Source: an uncultured Bacteroidota bacterium (GTDB lineage: Bacteria; Bacteroidota; Bacteroidia; Bacteroidales; WCHB1-69). Taken from it: a stretch of 53,098 bases of DNA. Shown here in pieces: positions 24,665-33,892 of the stretch (the stretch's first letter is position 1; every line of letters starts with the position of its first letter). Location of the stretch: the NCBI GenBank assembly GCA_902796805.1, contig CADBQG010000075.1, forward strand, positions 1 to 53,098, read 5' to 3'. Made by a program: the position numbers and the translations under genes. Below the pieces are notes generated by a model. That model saw only the letters and a program-made list of their open reading frames with translations, was not told the origin of the DNA and ran no database searches.

Positions 24665-26228
24665 TACCGTGCGCAGATCCTCGATTTTCTTGCTGCTGCT
24701 CGCCACGCTATTCACGGCGACTGCGCAGAATGTCCGTTTCCCGTTCAAAAACAGCGAGCCGGACTCTTTCAGCATAGAAATCTCCCCATTCCCACCCTAC
24801 ATAAACACGCGATTCTCGGAGTTCTCCCCGGTCATGCTGCCCGACGGAACCCTCTGGTTCTCCTCGATGCGCAACGACGCGGCCGCCGACCGCGAGAATT
24901 TCTTCGAGACCAACTGGTACTGCCATATATACAGCTCGTCGCCGGACGGCTCGGGCAACTACTCCAAACCCATCAGACTTCCCAACAAAATCAACAACCC
25001 GAAGTATTTCAACAGCAACTTCTGCATCAACGACAAAGGCGACGAACTGCTCTTCTCCCGCTGCCTGCGCCATGGCCACGGCGACCTCAAATGCTCGTTG
25101 TGGAAATCGACCAAGCGCAAGAACTCCTGGTCAAAACCGGAAAAGCTTCCCGAACCGCTGAATTGCGACGAATGTTCAACTTTCCAGCCAAATTTTGTTA
25201 ACCACCAAGATTTCAAAGTGCTTTACTTCGTCTCCGACAGGCCGGGGGGCTATGGCAACTACGACATTTGGTACTCGATATTGGATGGCGGCGACTTCCA
25301 GCAGCCCATAAACTCCGGTCCGGTGATAAACACAGAGGGCAACGAGGTAACTCCTTTCTACGACACCGCCACCAAAACCCTTTTTTTCAGCACAGACGAA
25401 CGTAAAGGCTTCGGCGACTACGACATCTGGTTCAGCAAGGGAGCGCTTTCAGGCTGGACAACGCCTGAAATCCTCGGAAAACCGTTCAACTCAGAGTACA
25501 ACGACTTCTATTTCTCGGTGAATCCCGACCGGGAGAGCGCCTGTCTCTCATCCAACAGGCTGCATTACGGCATGATCGACGACACGTGCTGCAACGACAT
25601 CTATCTTGTGAGCTGGGAAGCCGTTGCGAAAGACACGGCAGTGCCCGCCCATGATTCCACTGTCAAGGAAAAGATAGCATCCGTGCTGCCCATCACACTC
25701 TATTTTCAGAACGACAGTCCTGACCCGAGGTCGCTGTCTGACACCACCGTCCACGACTATCTTGAGTTGTGTAATGAGTATATCTCTGACATTCAACAAT
25801 ATATAAAAGGAGCAGGAGAAGGCTTGATTGGCGACGAGCAACGAGCGGCAATGTATTCTGTGGCGGCTTTCATGCGCGACTCGGTGCAGACAGGCCACGT
25901 GCGTTTGTTGCTGCTCATGCAGTATTTGGAGGAGGCTCTTGTGTCGGGAGATACTGTATCGCTGACAATCCAAGGCTTTGCCAGTCCATTGCACAACAGC
26001 CAATATAATACAAACCTGTCGAAACGCAGGATTGTGAGTTTTCTTAACACTTTAAGGAATCATGACGGAGGAAAACTGCTTCCATATATAGAAGGAAGAA
26101 TAACCGGACTTACTGTCAAGGTGCGCCCGGAAGGTGCAGTAAGGCATTCTTTCGAGACCGGCGAGGCAAGGGAGACGGTTTTCGGACTGCGCGCCGCCAA
26201 GGACAGGAAAATTGTTATCAGCGGTTAA
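24651..26228 (+). CDS. PorE-like WD40/PD40 propeller protein with degenerate OmpA-like C-terminus
   Basis: Signal peptide SSIFLLLLATLFTATAQ, then repeated PD40 blades (FSEFSPVMLPDGTLWFSS, LLFSRCLRHGHGD, YFVSDRPGGYGNYDIWY, LFFSTDERKGFGDYDIW, SACLSSNRLH). The C-terminal ~80 residues contain LTIQGFASPLHNSQYN and LSKRRI, an OmpA-like fold with the LSxxR part kept but a weak peptidoglycan-binding signature. 525 aa. The start overlaps porP, with aaggag 10 bases upstream as ribosome site. Known PorE links T9SS to peptidoglycan; this protein has the propeller and OmpA-like parts but no visible TPR region, so it is a homologue-like partner, not certain PorE. Confidence 0.75.
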   Translation: MTSCDTVRRSSIFLLLLATLFTATAQNVRFPFKNSEPDSFSIEISPFPPYINTRFSEFSPVMLPDGTLWFSSMRNDAAADRENFFETNWYCHIYSSSPDGSGNYSKPIRLPNKINNPKYFNSNFCINDKGDELLFSRCLRHGHGDLKCSLWKSTKRKNSWSKPEKLPEPLNCDECSTFQPNFVNHQDFKVLYFVSDRPGGYGNYDIWYSILDGGDFQQPINSGPVINTEGNEVTPFYDTATKTLFFSTDERKGFGDYDIWFSKGALSGWTTPEILGKPFNSEYNDFYFSVNPDRESACLSSNRLHYGMIDDTCCNDIYLVSWEAVAKDTAVPAHDSTVKEKIASVLPITLYFQNDSPDPRSLSDTTVHDYLELCNEYISDIQQYIKGAGEGLIGDEQRAAMYSVAAFMRDSVQTGHVRLLLLMQYLEEALVSGDTVSLTIQGFASPLHNSQYNTNLSKRRIVSFLNTLRNHDGGKLLPYIEGRITGLTVKVRPEGAVRHSFETGEARETVFGLRAAKDRKIVISG

Positions 26229-26242
26229 AATATTGACGTTTC

Positions 26243-26272
26243 TTGCTCGTTAATAAAAAAAACATAATTTTG
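26243..26272 (+). promoter_or_regulatory. Promoter (-33 TTG, -7 TAATTTTG) for the small membrane protein gene
   Basis: TTG at 26243-26245 and TAATTTTG at 26265-26272 are separated by 19 bases, consensus spacing. The leader to the ATG at 26354 is about 75 bases; no obvious structure was recognised in it. Confidence 0.6.
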
Positions 26273-26353
26273 CAACTTGAATATATGGCAGTTGATTGAA
26301 ATCTGCCTTTGGAACACTATAAAGTCATTGATTAACCAAATCATCAAAGAATT

Positions 26354-26866
26354 ATGAACTATTCGGGAATGTGGATCTTTCTGAGCGTGGGAGTAATTGC
26401 GACAGCGGCCTATTACATCGCGAAGGCGGTCATGGACATGAAGTCGAAAATAGCGGCGCTTCGCAGCAGCAAGAGCGGCCGGTCGATAATACTGCCCCTC
26501 CGCCTTCAGGCTTACGAGAGAATGGCGCTGTTCCTTGAGAGGATTGACCCCAACCAGTTGATAATGCGCATACACACTGCTGGCCTCACCGTGTCGCAGG
26601 AGCAGAATCTGCTGCTGACGTCGATACGGAGCGAATTCGAGCACAACCTGTCGCAGCAGATATACATTTCCGACGCGGTATGGCAGAAAATCTGCGACGC
26701 CAAGGCCGACATAGAGTCGATAATAAACACCGTAGCAGGCGATTTCGACAAGGACGCCGACAGCAGGGAGTTCGCCGAGATGGTTCTCGCCGTATCCTCA
26801 AAGAAACCCGTGGTGGAGCTGGCGATACAGATCCTTAAGGCTGACATGCAGAAATGGGCATATTAA
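26354..26866 (+). CDS. Conserved small membrane-anchored protein (DUF7935-like), function unknown
   Basis: 170 aa: one N-terminal TM helix (residues ~6-26, MWIFLSVGVIATAAYYIAKAV), a basic stretch, then a mostly helical cytosolic domain with LPLRLQAYERMALFLERIDP, which is the most distinctive block, and helical segments to the end. Matches in general terms a conserved Bacteroidetes family found next to pruA. No catalytic motif is visible. It has its own promoter and lies 82 bases before the pruA coding region, which has a separate -7 box. Function not known; location suggests a link to pruA or to the membrane. Confidence 0.7.
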   Translation: MNYSGMWIFLSVGVIATAAYYIAKAVMDMKSKIAALRSSKSGRSIILPLRLQAYERMALFLERIDPNQLIMRIHTAGLTVSQEQNLLLTSIRSEFEHNLSQQIYISDAVWQKICDAKADIESIINTVAGDFDKDADSREFAEMVLAVSSKKPVVELAIQILKADMQKWAY

Positions 26867-26894
26867 AAGCAGTGTAAAGGTCGGGATTTTTTTC

Positions 26895-26902
26895 TATCTT
26901 TG
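26895..26902 (+). promoter_or_regulatory. -7 box (TATCTTTG) for pruA
   Basis: TATCTTTG is 46 bases before the ATG at 26948. A longer frame beginning at 26900 would start inside this box, which supports the 26948 start. Confidence 0.6.
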
Positions 26903-26947
26903 CACCGAATTTTCAATATTTATTTACTTATCAGAATAAAAAACATT

Positions 26948-28573
26948 ATGAACAACGCGAATTTTGAATTCAGGGAGCCGAAAAACGAACCCGTTTATTC
27001 CTATGCACCGGGAACACCCGAAAGGGCTAAATTGCAAGAGGAACTCGAAAGACAATATAACCAAGAGATAGAAATTCCGCTTATCATAGGCGGCAAGGAA
27101 GTGAAGACCGGCGACATGGGCCAGGTTGTGATGCCTACACAACACAACCATGTCTTGGCAAAGTATCACAAAGCCGGGAAGAAAGAGGTGCAGATGGCAA
27201 TCGACGCCGCCATGAAGGCCAAGAAAGACTGGGAGAACATCCCGTGGATACAACGCGCCTCCATCATGATGAAGATTGGCGAGCTCATGGCAACCAAGTA
27301 CCGCTATGTGGTTAACGCCGCTTCGATGCTCGGTCAGGGCAAAAACCCTTACCAGGCCGAGATCGACTGTCCTTGCGAGGCCATCGACTTCCTGCGCTTC
27401 AACACATACTTCGCCTCGAAGATCTACAACGAGCAGCCCATCTCCGACCACACAACGCTGAACCGCAGCGAGTACCGTCCTCTCGAGGGCTTTGTATACG
27501 CGATAACGCCCTTCAACTTCACTTCCATAGCCCTCAATCTCAACATCTCGCCGGTGTTGATGGGCAATGTTACAATTTGGAAGCCGTCAACCACTTCGAT
27601 ACTCTCGAACTACTACCTCATGAAGATTTTCCAGGAGGCCGGACTTCCCGACGGTGTCATCAACTTCCTCCCTGGAAAGGGTTCCGTAATCAGCGAGGTG
27701 GCGTTCAAGTCGCCCGACCTTGCCGGCATACACTTCACCGGCAGCACCTCCACATTCAAGAATTTCTGGAGGCAGATCGGCGAGAACATCGACATCTACA
27801 AGACATATCCGAAGATTGTTGGCGAGACGGGCGGCAAGGACTTCATCTTCGCGCATCACACTGCCGACGCCCGCGAGCTTGCCGTTGCCATTCTCCGCGG
27901 CGCCTTCGAATACCAGGGCCAGAAATGCTCGGCGGCCTCGCGCGCATATATTCCGCAGTCGTTGTGGGACGACACACTTAAAAACGTGAAGGACATGATG
28001 AAGACTGTGAAAATGGGCGATGTGCGCGACTTCTCCAATTTCATCAACGCTGTAATCGATGAGGCTTCTTTCGACAATATCGCCGGATATATCGACCGCG
28101 CAAAGGCATCCAAGGATGCCGAGATCGTTCTTGGAGGACATTACGACAAGTCGGAAGGCTATTTCGTGGAACCCACAATCATTCTCGCTAAGACCAAAGA
28201 CTACGAGTCAATCCGCGAGGAGATATTCGGACCTGTGATTACGGTTTATGTTTATGAAGACGCGAAGTATGAGGAGATGCTGCATGTTTGCGACCAGACG
28301 TCGCCATACGCCCTGACAGGCTCAATCTTTGCCCGCGACCGTTATGCCATAGAGCTTGCCGAGAACGTGCTGCGCTATTCAGCCGGCAACTTCTACATCA
28401 ACGACAAGCCCACAGGCGCCGTTGTCGGCAACCAGCCCTTCGGCGGTGCAAGGGCTTCGGGCACCAACGACAAGGCAGGCAGCGCCCTTAACCTCTATCG
28501 TTGGATCAGTCCACGCGCAATCAAGGAGACTTTCGTGCCCGCAACCGACTACGGCTATCCTTTCCTGGGGTAA
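26948..28573 (+). CDS. pruA: L-glutamate gamma-semialdehyde dehydrogenase (1-pyrroline-5-carboxylate dehydrogenase)
   Basis: Aldehyde dehydrogenase of 541 aa that oxidises glutamate semialdehyde to glutamate with NAD+, second step of proline catabolism. ALDH landmarks: FNFTSIALN, VTIWKPS, HFTGSTSTF (NAD site), GETGGKDF (catalytic Glu), EYQGQKCSAASRAY (catalytic Cys), EEIFGPVITVYVY and NQPFGGARASGTNDK. Start at 26948 (MNNANFEFREP) is preferred as it follows the promoter. No proline dehydrogenase (PutA N-terminal) is seen here. Ends just before a strong intrinsic terminator. Confidence 0.95.
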   Translation: MNNANFEFREPKNEPVYSYAPGTPERAKLQEELERQYNQEIEIPLIIGGKEVKTGDMGQVVMPTQHNHVLAKYHKAGKKEVQMAIDAAMKAKKDWENIPWIQRASIMMKIGELMATKYRYVVNAASMLGQGKNPYQAEIDCPCEAIDFLRFNTYFASKIYNEQPISDHTTLNRSEYRPLEGFVYAITPFNFTSIALNLNISPVLMGNVTIWKPSTTSILSNYYLMKIFQEAGLPDGVINFLPGKGSVISEVAFKSPDLAGIHFTGSTSTFKNFWRQIGENIDIYKTYPKIVGETGGKDFIFAHHTADARELAVAILRGAFEYQGQKCSAASRAYIPQSLWDDTLKNVKDMMKTVKMGDVRDFSNFINAVIDEASFDNIAGYIDRAKASKDAEIVLGGHYDKSEGYFVEPTIILAKTKDYESIREEIFGPVITVYVYEDAKYEEMLHVCDQTSPYALTGSIFARDRYAIELAENVLRYSAGNFYINDKPTGAVVGNQPFGGARASGTNDKAGSALNLYRWISPRAIKETFVPATDYGYPFLG

Positions 28574-28600
28574 TGCCAATTTTTTAATCTACAATAATAT

Positions 28601-28634
28601 GGGGGTGGACTTTTTCGTTCACCCCCTTTTGTTT
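28601..28634 (+). terminator. Intrinsic terminator after pruA
   Basis: A 10-bp stem, GGGGGTGGAC (28601-28610) with GTTCACCCCC (28617-28626), containing one G-U pair, a 6-base loop, then TTTTG. It lies 27 bases after the pruA stop and separates pruA from the convergent ispD. Confidence 0.85.
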
Positions 28635-28712
28635 GTCCCGAAGTGCTTTGAGTTCCAGTTTGTGTAAGCTAAAGTCGCGATACAACTTTTTCTTCAGGTT
28701 GACATGATAAAA

Positions 28713-29456
28713 TCATTGCGGGAAATCAGAGGCTGTATAACTTTGGAAATCCGGTGCTTGCGAAAGGAAGCCTTCAACGATTTTCAGGTCCTCAGGGTAC
28801 GTTATTTTAAGGTTCGATAGTTCGCCAGGTACGGTTTTAATTTTGACGTCCGGACAGTATTTCAGCACAATACCGCAATCGTCGGTGCAATTGAAATTAT
28901 TGTCTTTTAAGGCTTTGGAGTAAGCTTTCCTGATGATTTCAAGGCGAAATGCCTGCGGTGTCTGGGCACATCTCAGCAGCCTGCGTTCAGGGATGTTGGC
29001 CACGATGTCGTCCCGGACTTCAAATATGGTGTCGGCGGCGGGTATGGCAACGGCCACGGCTTCAAAGTCGGCAAGTGCCTCGGCTACGCGGTTTATCACT
29101 TCCTGGCTGACGGCGGGGCGTGCCGCGTCGTGCAATATTATGTTTGCGTTGTCCAAGCCATGGAAGGCGTTTATTGCGGACAACGTGGACAGGTGGCGTT
29201 CTGCGCCGCCTGGCAATATCCTGCCTGCCTTGCGCCAGGAGTTCACGCGGGCAAGCTCCTCCATTGTATGCAGATGGTCGGGGTGTACCACAACGGCTAT
29301 TTCGTCAATGTGCGTGTTCCTTTCAAAGGCGTCCACGCAGTGCTCGACGGCGGTGCGCCCGCAGATTTCGAGAAACTGCTTCGGCTGGCCGGAGCCGAAG
29401 CGCCTGCCGCTGCCGCCTGCGAGGACAACCGCTATGTTCCTCATCGCAGATTCCAT
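28713..29456 (-). CDS. ispD: 2-C-methyl-D-erythritol 4-phosphate cytidylyltransferase
   Basis: Third step of the non-mevalonate isoprenoid pathway. AVVLAGGSGRRFGSGQPKQF is the CTP-binding loop; ILHDAARPAVS and NCTDDCGIVLK match IspD metal and substrate regions. 247 aa. Alternative start at 29444 (MRNIAVV) is equally plausible. It follows the YitT-family gene by 5 bases on the same strand, so it is probably transcribed from that promoter. Paralogous TarI (ribitol-5-P cytidylyltransferase) is the only serious alternative; absence of teichoic-type partners favours IspD. Confidence 0.88.
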   Translation of the reverse strand: MESAMRNIAVVLAGGSGRRFGSGQPKQFLEICGRTAVEHCVDAFERNTHIDEIAVVVHPDHLHTMEELARVNSWRKAGRILPGGAERHLSTLSAINAFHGLDNANIILHDAARPAVSQEVINRVAEALADFEAVAVAIPAADTIFEVRDDIVANIPERRLLRCAQTPQAFRLEIIRKAYSKALKDNNFNCTDDCGIVLKYCPDVKIKTVPGELSNLKITYPEDLKIVEGFLSQAPDFQSYTASDFPQ

Positions 29457-29461
29457 AGGGA

Positions 29462-30409
29462 CTATTCTTCTATGGGCAGAGCCTTGAACCCTTCTCCCAT
29501 GATTTCCGCGCTGTCGATGATGTTGACAAACGCCGTGGGGTCGATCCTGTGGAGGTTGTTCTTCAGCTTCACGAAGTCGGTTCTGTCGAGAGAGACGTAG
29601 ATCATGTTCCTCTCGGTGCCGCTGAACAGGCCTTGGCCCACAAACATGGTGCCGCCGCGCTTCAAGTCGTCGAGAATGAACTTGCGCATACTCTCCACGT
29701 TGTCGGTTACGATGTACACGGTCTTGTACGACTTCACGCCTTCCACTATGAGGTCAATGATCTTTCCTTCAATGAAGATGAGGATAATGGAATATATGGG
29801 AAGCCGTATCTGCTTGAAAGCCACCAAAGTGGTGAGTGTTATTATTGAGTCGACTATCATCACCAGTGTGCCGAGCGAGATCTTGGTGTACTTGTGGATG
29901 ATCATCGAGATGATGTCGCTGCCGCCCGATGTCGCGCCCGACCTGAAGATAAGGCCGATGGCAATGCCGTATATCACCCCGGCCACCACTGTGTTGAGGA
30001 AGTAGTCGGGCATGAAGAAGGTGTCGCTGTGCGGAATCTGAACCATGTTGGGAAGTTTCGAGGCCGCGTCGAAGATGCCCTCGTGTATCACTGGGTTGTA
30101 TCCCCAGAAAGTCTCCACGAGCCAGGTGAAGGCGAAAATCAGTATGGTGGAGAGCACGGTCTTGAAGCCGAACTTCGGGCCGAGTATCCAGGTCCCGACA
30201 AGCAGGAGCGGAATGTCCATGCAGATGGCGTAATAGCTTATCTTCCAAGGGAACACGGTGTTGAGCACGTTTGAGAGGCCGTAAGTGCCTCCAGGCGCCA
30301 GGAGGTATGGGTTCACGAACATGACATCGCCGACGGCGAAAAGGAAGCTGCCGGCTACTAACATCATATATGCCAACACATTTTCCCTGACTTTTTCTTT
30401 CTGTATCAT
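29462..30409 (-). CDS. YitT-family membrane protein (DUF161/DUF2179)
   Basis: Membrane protein of 315 aa with 5-6 TM helices; LAPGGTYGLSNVLN and FRSGATSGGSDIIS are the repeated GG-x-x-G signature loops of YitT proteins. A C-terminal soluble DUF2179 domain follows (KTVYIVTDNVESMRKFILDDL... IYVSLDRTDF). The start at 30409 (MIQKEKVREN) is chosen because a promoter-like box lies at 30431-30438, within the longer frame that would begin at 30538. Function of the family is not established. First gene of a pair with ispD. Confidence 0.85.
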   Translation of the reverse strand: MIQKEKVRENVLAYMMLVAGSFLFAVGDVMFVNPYLLAPGGTYGLSNVLNTVFPWKISYYAICMDIPLLLVGTWILGPKFGFKTVLSTILIFAFTWLVETFWGYNPVIHEGIFDAASKLPNMVQIPHSDTFFMPDYFLNTVVAGVIYGIAIGLIFRSGATSGGSDIISMIIHKYTKISLGTLVMIVDSIITLTTLVAFKQIRLPIYSIILIFIEGKIIDLIVEGVKSYKTVYIVTDNVESMRKFILDDLKRGGTMFVGQGLFSGTERNMIYVSLDRTDFVKLKNNLHRIDPTAFVNIIDSAEIMGEGFKALPIEE

Positions 30410-30430
30410 AAGGGTCGTTTTTTCAGGCCG

Positions 30431-30438
30431 CGAAAGTA
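30431..30438 (-). promoter_or_regulatory. Near-consensus -7 box (TACTTTCG, - strand) for yitT-ispD
   Basis: TACTTTCG differs from TAnnTTTG by one base and sits 22 bases from the ATG at 30409. Confidence 0.4.
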
Positions 30439-30576
30439 CACATTTTTCTTTAAGACTCATGTACCTCGTTTCGAGATGTTGCCACCCCGAAAAGTCTTTA
30501 CAGACAACCTTGTGTTGAAAAGACAAAAGTTGTAACAATTCCGCCGTTGTTTTCGTTTTAAAGAGAAAAAAATGTC

Positions 30577-31188
30577 ATGTTGGTATTAGGAATAGCGGGA
30601 GGTTCCGGTTCCGGGAAGACCTCCGTAGTGCAGAAAATCGTCGGCCAGTTCCCGAAGCACCATGTGAGCGTGCTGTCGCAGGATGCCTATTACAGGGACA
30701 ACGGCGACCTCAGCCAGGAAGAAAAGGAGAGGATTAACTTCGACCACCCTTCGGCGATAGAGTTTCCGTTGCTCGTTAAACACATACAGCGCCTGAAAAA
30801 CGGCGAGACGATACCGATGCCCACATATTCATACGTAACCTGCCGCAGGGGCGAGGAGACTATCCCCGTCCGCCCCGCCGAGGTCCTCATCGTCGAAGGC
30901 ATTCTGATCTTCACTAACCCGGAGCTGTGCGACACCCTCGACATAAAGGTCTTCGTTGACACCGACGCCGACGAGCGCCTCATCAGAATCATAAGCCGAG
31001 ACGTGATTGAGCGCGGCCGCGGCCTCGACAAGTCGATACGGCATTACCGCAACTTCGTAAAGCCCATGCACGAGCTTTTCATCGAGCCTACAAAGCGTGT
31101 CGCCGACATCATAATACCTGAGGGCGGGCATAACAACATCGGCATCGACATACTCACCTCCAAGATACGGGAGACATTGCACGGCTGA
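30577..31188 (+). CDS. udk: Uridine kinase
   Basis: Phosphorylates uridine/cytidine in pyrimidine salvage. LGIAGGSGSGKTSVVQKI is the Walker A; SQDAYYRD and NFDHPSAIEF are the nucleoside-binding and catalytic Asp regions; VEGILIF is Walker B; RIISRDVIERGR is the lid. 203 aa, normal for Udk. Divergent from yitT; followed by the L,D-transpeptidase gene after 14 bases, probably co-transcribed. Confidence 0.93.
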   Translation: MLVLGIAGGSGSGKTSVVQKIVGQFPKHHVSVLSQDAYYRDNGDLSQEEKERINFDHPSAIEFPLLVKHIQRLKNGETIPMPTYSYVTCRRGEETIPVRPAEVLIVEGILIFTNPELCDTLDIKVFVDTDADERLIRIISRDVIERGRGLDKSIRHYRNFVKPMHELFIEPTKRVADIIIPEGGHNNIGIDILTSKIRETLHG

Positions 31189-31202
31189 CATCTTCTCCTG
31201 CT

Positions 31203-33050
31203 ATGCGACTCTGCATTTATATTCTCACGCTTCTGTGTGTAGCAGCAGGAACAACCTTCTCCTCCTGCGAATCCAGTGGCGCAATGCACGCCAAACCACA
31301 TTGGTTCAAGACGTACAGTGTGTTCAACGGGCATGATTACGCCGACTTCATAAGGTTGAAGATGAACGGGAGTCCGGATTCTTCGCTCTTCTTCAAGATG
31401 GAAAGGAATTTCTATGCAGGAAGGAACTTCGAGCCGTTCTGGACATGGGAGGGACTGCAGGAGCAGAACGTTGATGAGTTGCTCTCTTTTTTCAACGAAG
31501 CGCCGAAGCACGGCATCTCTCAAGAGTTTTTCGGGTACAGCTGCCTTACCTCAAATATCGACAGCCTGAAAAGCGGCAAAGTACCAAATGACACTACGTT
31601 ATACGCATTTCTCTTCGAGTTGGAACACGGTCTTACTTCTAACTATCTCAAATATGCGTCGGCGATGAATTTCGGGGCTGTGAATCCTAAAGAAGTGCAC
31701 GGAAGAAAGTGGTATTATGAAATGCTCGGACCAGATTCGGCTTTCGTGTCCGCATTGTTGGAAAACATAGACGGCTTTCAGGAAAAACTGCGAGAATTGC
31801 AGCCGTCGTCTGACGAGTACAGGGCTTTGCAGGCCTCGTTGGAGCGTTTCCACGCACTTGAAAATGACTCCTTGGCAAAGGCGAGTGTCTCAAACATTGC
31901 TAAGAATAGGGACAAAGGAGAGCATTTGCATGATATATGGAGGATTCTCTCAACATTGGGATACAACACGGGCAATGAACAAAGCACCTTGAGCGACAGT
32001 CTTCTTTCGAGCATCAACGCTTTCAGGAAAGCCAACAACATGCCGGAAAGCGACAATTTGGACTCTGCGACGACAGCAAGATTGGCGCACCCGGATGAAT
32101 ATATCCGCAAGATCTCTGCAAACCTGGAACGGATGAGGTGGAAATACAGGCGCAACAAGGCGGATGATACAATCTGCATTGTTGTTAACATTCCTGATTT
32201 CCAATATTTTGTAATGCAGAACGATTCCGTGGTAATAAGCAAGAAAATATGCTGTGGTCGCACGCAAAACCCAAAAGGGCGACCGGAACGTTACAAAAAC
32301 GGGATTGCGCTGCCGTTCAAGTCAGAGACACCGTTGATGTTCAGCTATATAACTTCCCTTACGCTGAACCCGGAATGGAACATTCCATATGACATCATCA
32401 AAAACGAGTATTATCCAAAGCTTGTGAAGAGCAACACAGCCTGTATACAGCGCGAGCATATCTATATAAAAGACAGCAGGACTGGGGGATACGTGCATCC
32501 TGAAACTATTGACTGGAGTAAAGTTCCGCGAAGCAACATTCCATACCGGCTGCATCAGACATCCGGAGCCTACAACGCGTTGGGGAGGGTGAAGTTCGTT
32601 TTCGCCAACTCGGAGTCGGTGTATCTGCACGACACTAACAACAAAGGGGCTTTCGGACGGCGCAGGCGGGCCTTGAGCCACGGCTGCGTGCGCGTGGAGC
32701 ATCCATTGGAATTGGCCGAATGGGTGTATAAGGTCAACGAATTCGACACGAACTACATTGAGCGCATCCATATAATAATGGGTGAACAGCCCAAAACCGA
32801 GAAAGGTGAGAAGTATCTGGAAGAAAAAGAAAAGAAGGAGGCAGAATACTACGAGAGCCTGAACGACTATGACAAGCAGTTTTACAGAAAACTGCGTCCC
32901 ACGAGCATTTCACTGAAGAAGAGGATACCGTTGTTCATACAGTACCGTACCTGCTATGTTGACAGGGACGGCGGCGTCCAATACCGGGAGGACGTCTATT
33001 ACAAGGACGACAATATATTCAGGATTCTGAATCCATGTTCAGACCTTTAG
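31203..33050 (+). CDS. L,D-transpeptidase (YcbB/YkuD type), probable lipoprotein
   Basis: 615 aa. N-terminal hydrophobic signal then FSSCES, a probable though non-ideal lipobox. A helical YcbB-like scaffold occupies ~40-320, with an AFRKANNMPESDNLD segment of peptidoglycan-binding type. The YkuD catalytic domain follows (~320-530) with GAFGRRRRALSHGCVRVEHP, i.e. His-Gly-Cys catalytic motif. It forms 3-3 crosslinks or attaches proteins to peptidoglycan in the periplasm. The last ~90 residues are charged (EEKEKKEAEYYESL) and typical of YcbB C-termini. Its 3' end overlaps prmA by 12 bases (convergent). Confidence 0.9.
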   Translation: MRLCIYILTLLCVAAGTTFSSCESSGAMHAKPHWFKTYSVFNGHDYADFIRLKMNGSPDSSLFFKMERNFYAGRNFEPFWTWEGLQEQNVDELLSFFNEAPKHGISQEFFGYSCLTSNIDSLKSGKVPNDTTLYAFLFELEHGLTSNYLKYASAMNFGAVNPKEVHGRKWYYEMLGPDSAFVSALLENIDGFQEKLRELQPSSDEYRALQASLERFHALENDSLAKASVSNIAKNRDKGEHLHDIWRILSTLGYNTGNEQSTLSDSLLSSINAFRKANNMPESDNLDSATTARLAHPDEYIRKISANLERMRWKYRRNKADDTICIVVNIPDFQYFVMQNDSVVISKKICCGRTQNPKGRPERYKNGIALPFKSETPLMFSYITSLTLNPEWNIPYDIIKNEYYPKLVKSNTACIQREHIYIKDSRTGGYVHPETIDWSKVPRSNIPYRLHQTSGAYNALGRVKFVFANSESVYLHDTNNKGAFGRRRRALSHGCVRVEHPLELAEWVYKVNEFDTNYIERIHIIMGEQPKTEKGEKYLEEKEKKEAEYYESLNDYDKQFYRKLRPTSISLKKRIPLFIQYRTCYVDRDGGVQYREDVYYKDDNIFRILNPCSDL

Positions 33051-33881
33051 GAAGCGGGCGGCCACCCATTTGTTGAGCGACTTGTGATCCTCATATTTGA
33101 GGCCGTTGGTTGCGCAGCAGTAGCGTATAGCCGGCAGGTCTTCCTCGTAGAAACCGCTGAGGAACAGCGCGGCGTTGTCGTTCATGCACTTTGCATAAGT
33201 TGGTATGTCCTGAAGCAGGATGTTGCGGTTGATGTTGGCCAGGATGATGTCGTAGCGGTCGTTGCCGAGCAGGGCGGCGTCGCCGAGCAGCACCTCCACG
33301 TTGTGGCAGTTGTTGTGGTGCGCGTTCTCGATGCCGTTGCGGTAGGCCCATTCGTCGATGTCGATGGCGGTAACTTTGCGGGCGTTCTTCAGTGAAGCGA
33401 GTATTGCAAGCACGGCGGTGCCTGAACCCATGTCGAGCACGTCTTTCCCGGCCACGTCGGTGTCGAGTAGGTAGGACACCATCTGCGCGGTGGTGGCGTG
33501 GTGCGCGGTCCCGAACGACATCTTCGGTTCAATCACTATGTCGAACTCCGCTTCGGACACGGGCTTGTGGAACGGCGCGCGTATGTTGCATCTGCCGTCA
33601 ATCATCACCGGTTCGTAGTCGGCCTCCCAGGCGGCGTTCCAGTCTTTGTCCTCCATCTCCCTGACTTCGTAGGCGATTGTAACTTCCGGGAATTCGGGCT
33701 TTTGCAGGATGTCGTCTATGGCATCCTTGTTGTAGTCCTTTTCCGGAATGTAGCAGAGCAGCTCGTTGTCGGAGTCGCCATCCATGAAGCTGTCGCAGCC
33801 TGCATCAGCCATTATCGACGTGTAAATCTCCTTCCACGGCTCGAAAGGTGTGATGCTCAGCTTTATTTCGAGGTATTTCAT
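33039..33881 (-). CDS. prmA: Ribosomal protein L11 methyltransferase
   Basis: SAM-dependent methyltransferase of 280 aa. An N-terminal substrate-recognition domain (to ~115) precedes the Rossmann MTase with KMSFGTAHHATT, DVLDMGSGTAVLAILASL (motif I, Thr-Ala where many PrmA have Thr-Gly), VTAIDIDEWA and DIILANINRNIL (NPP-like motif IV). It methylates ribosomal protein L11. It follows the PepSY-like gene by 11 bases on the same strand. Confidence 0.9.
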   Translation of the reverse strand: MKYLEIKLSITPFEPWKEIYTSIMADAGCDSFMDGDSDNELLCYIPEKDYNKDAIDDILQKPEFPEVTIAYEVREMEDKDWNAAWEADYEPVMIDGRCNIRAPFHKPVSEAEFDIVIEPKMSFGTAHHATTAQMVSYLLDTDVAGKDVLDMGSGTAVLAILASLKNARKVTAIDIDEWAYRNGIENAHHNNCHNVEVLLGDAALLGNDRYDIILANINRNILLQDIPTYAKCMNDNAALFLSGFYEEDLPAIRYCCATNGLKYEDHKSLNKWVAARFLKV

Positions 33882-33892
33882 AATTCAATAAC

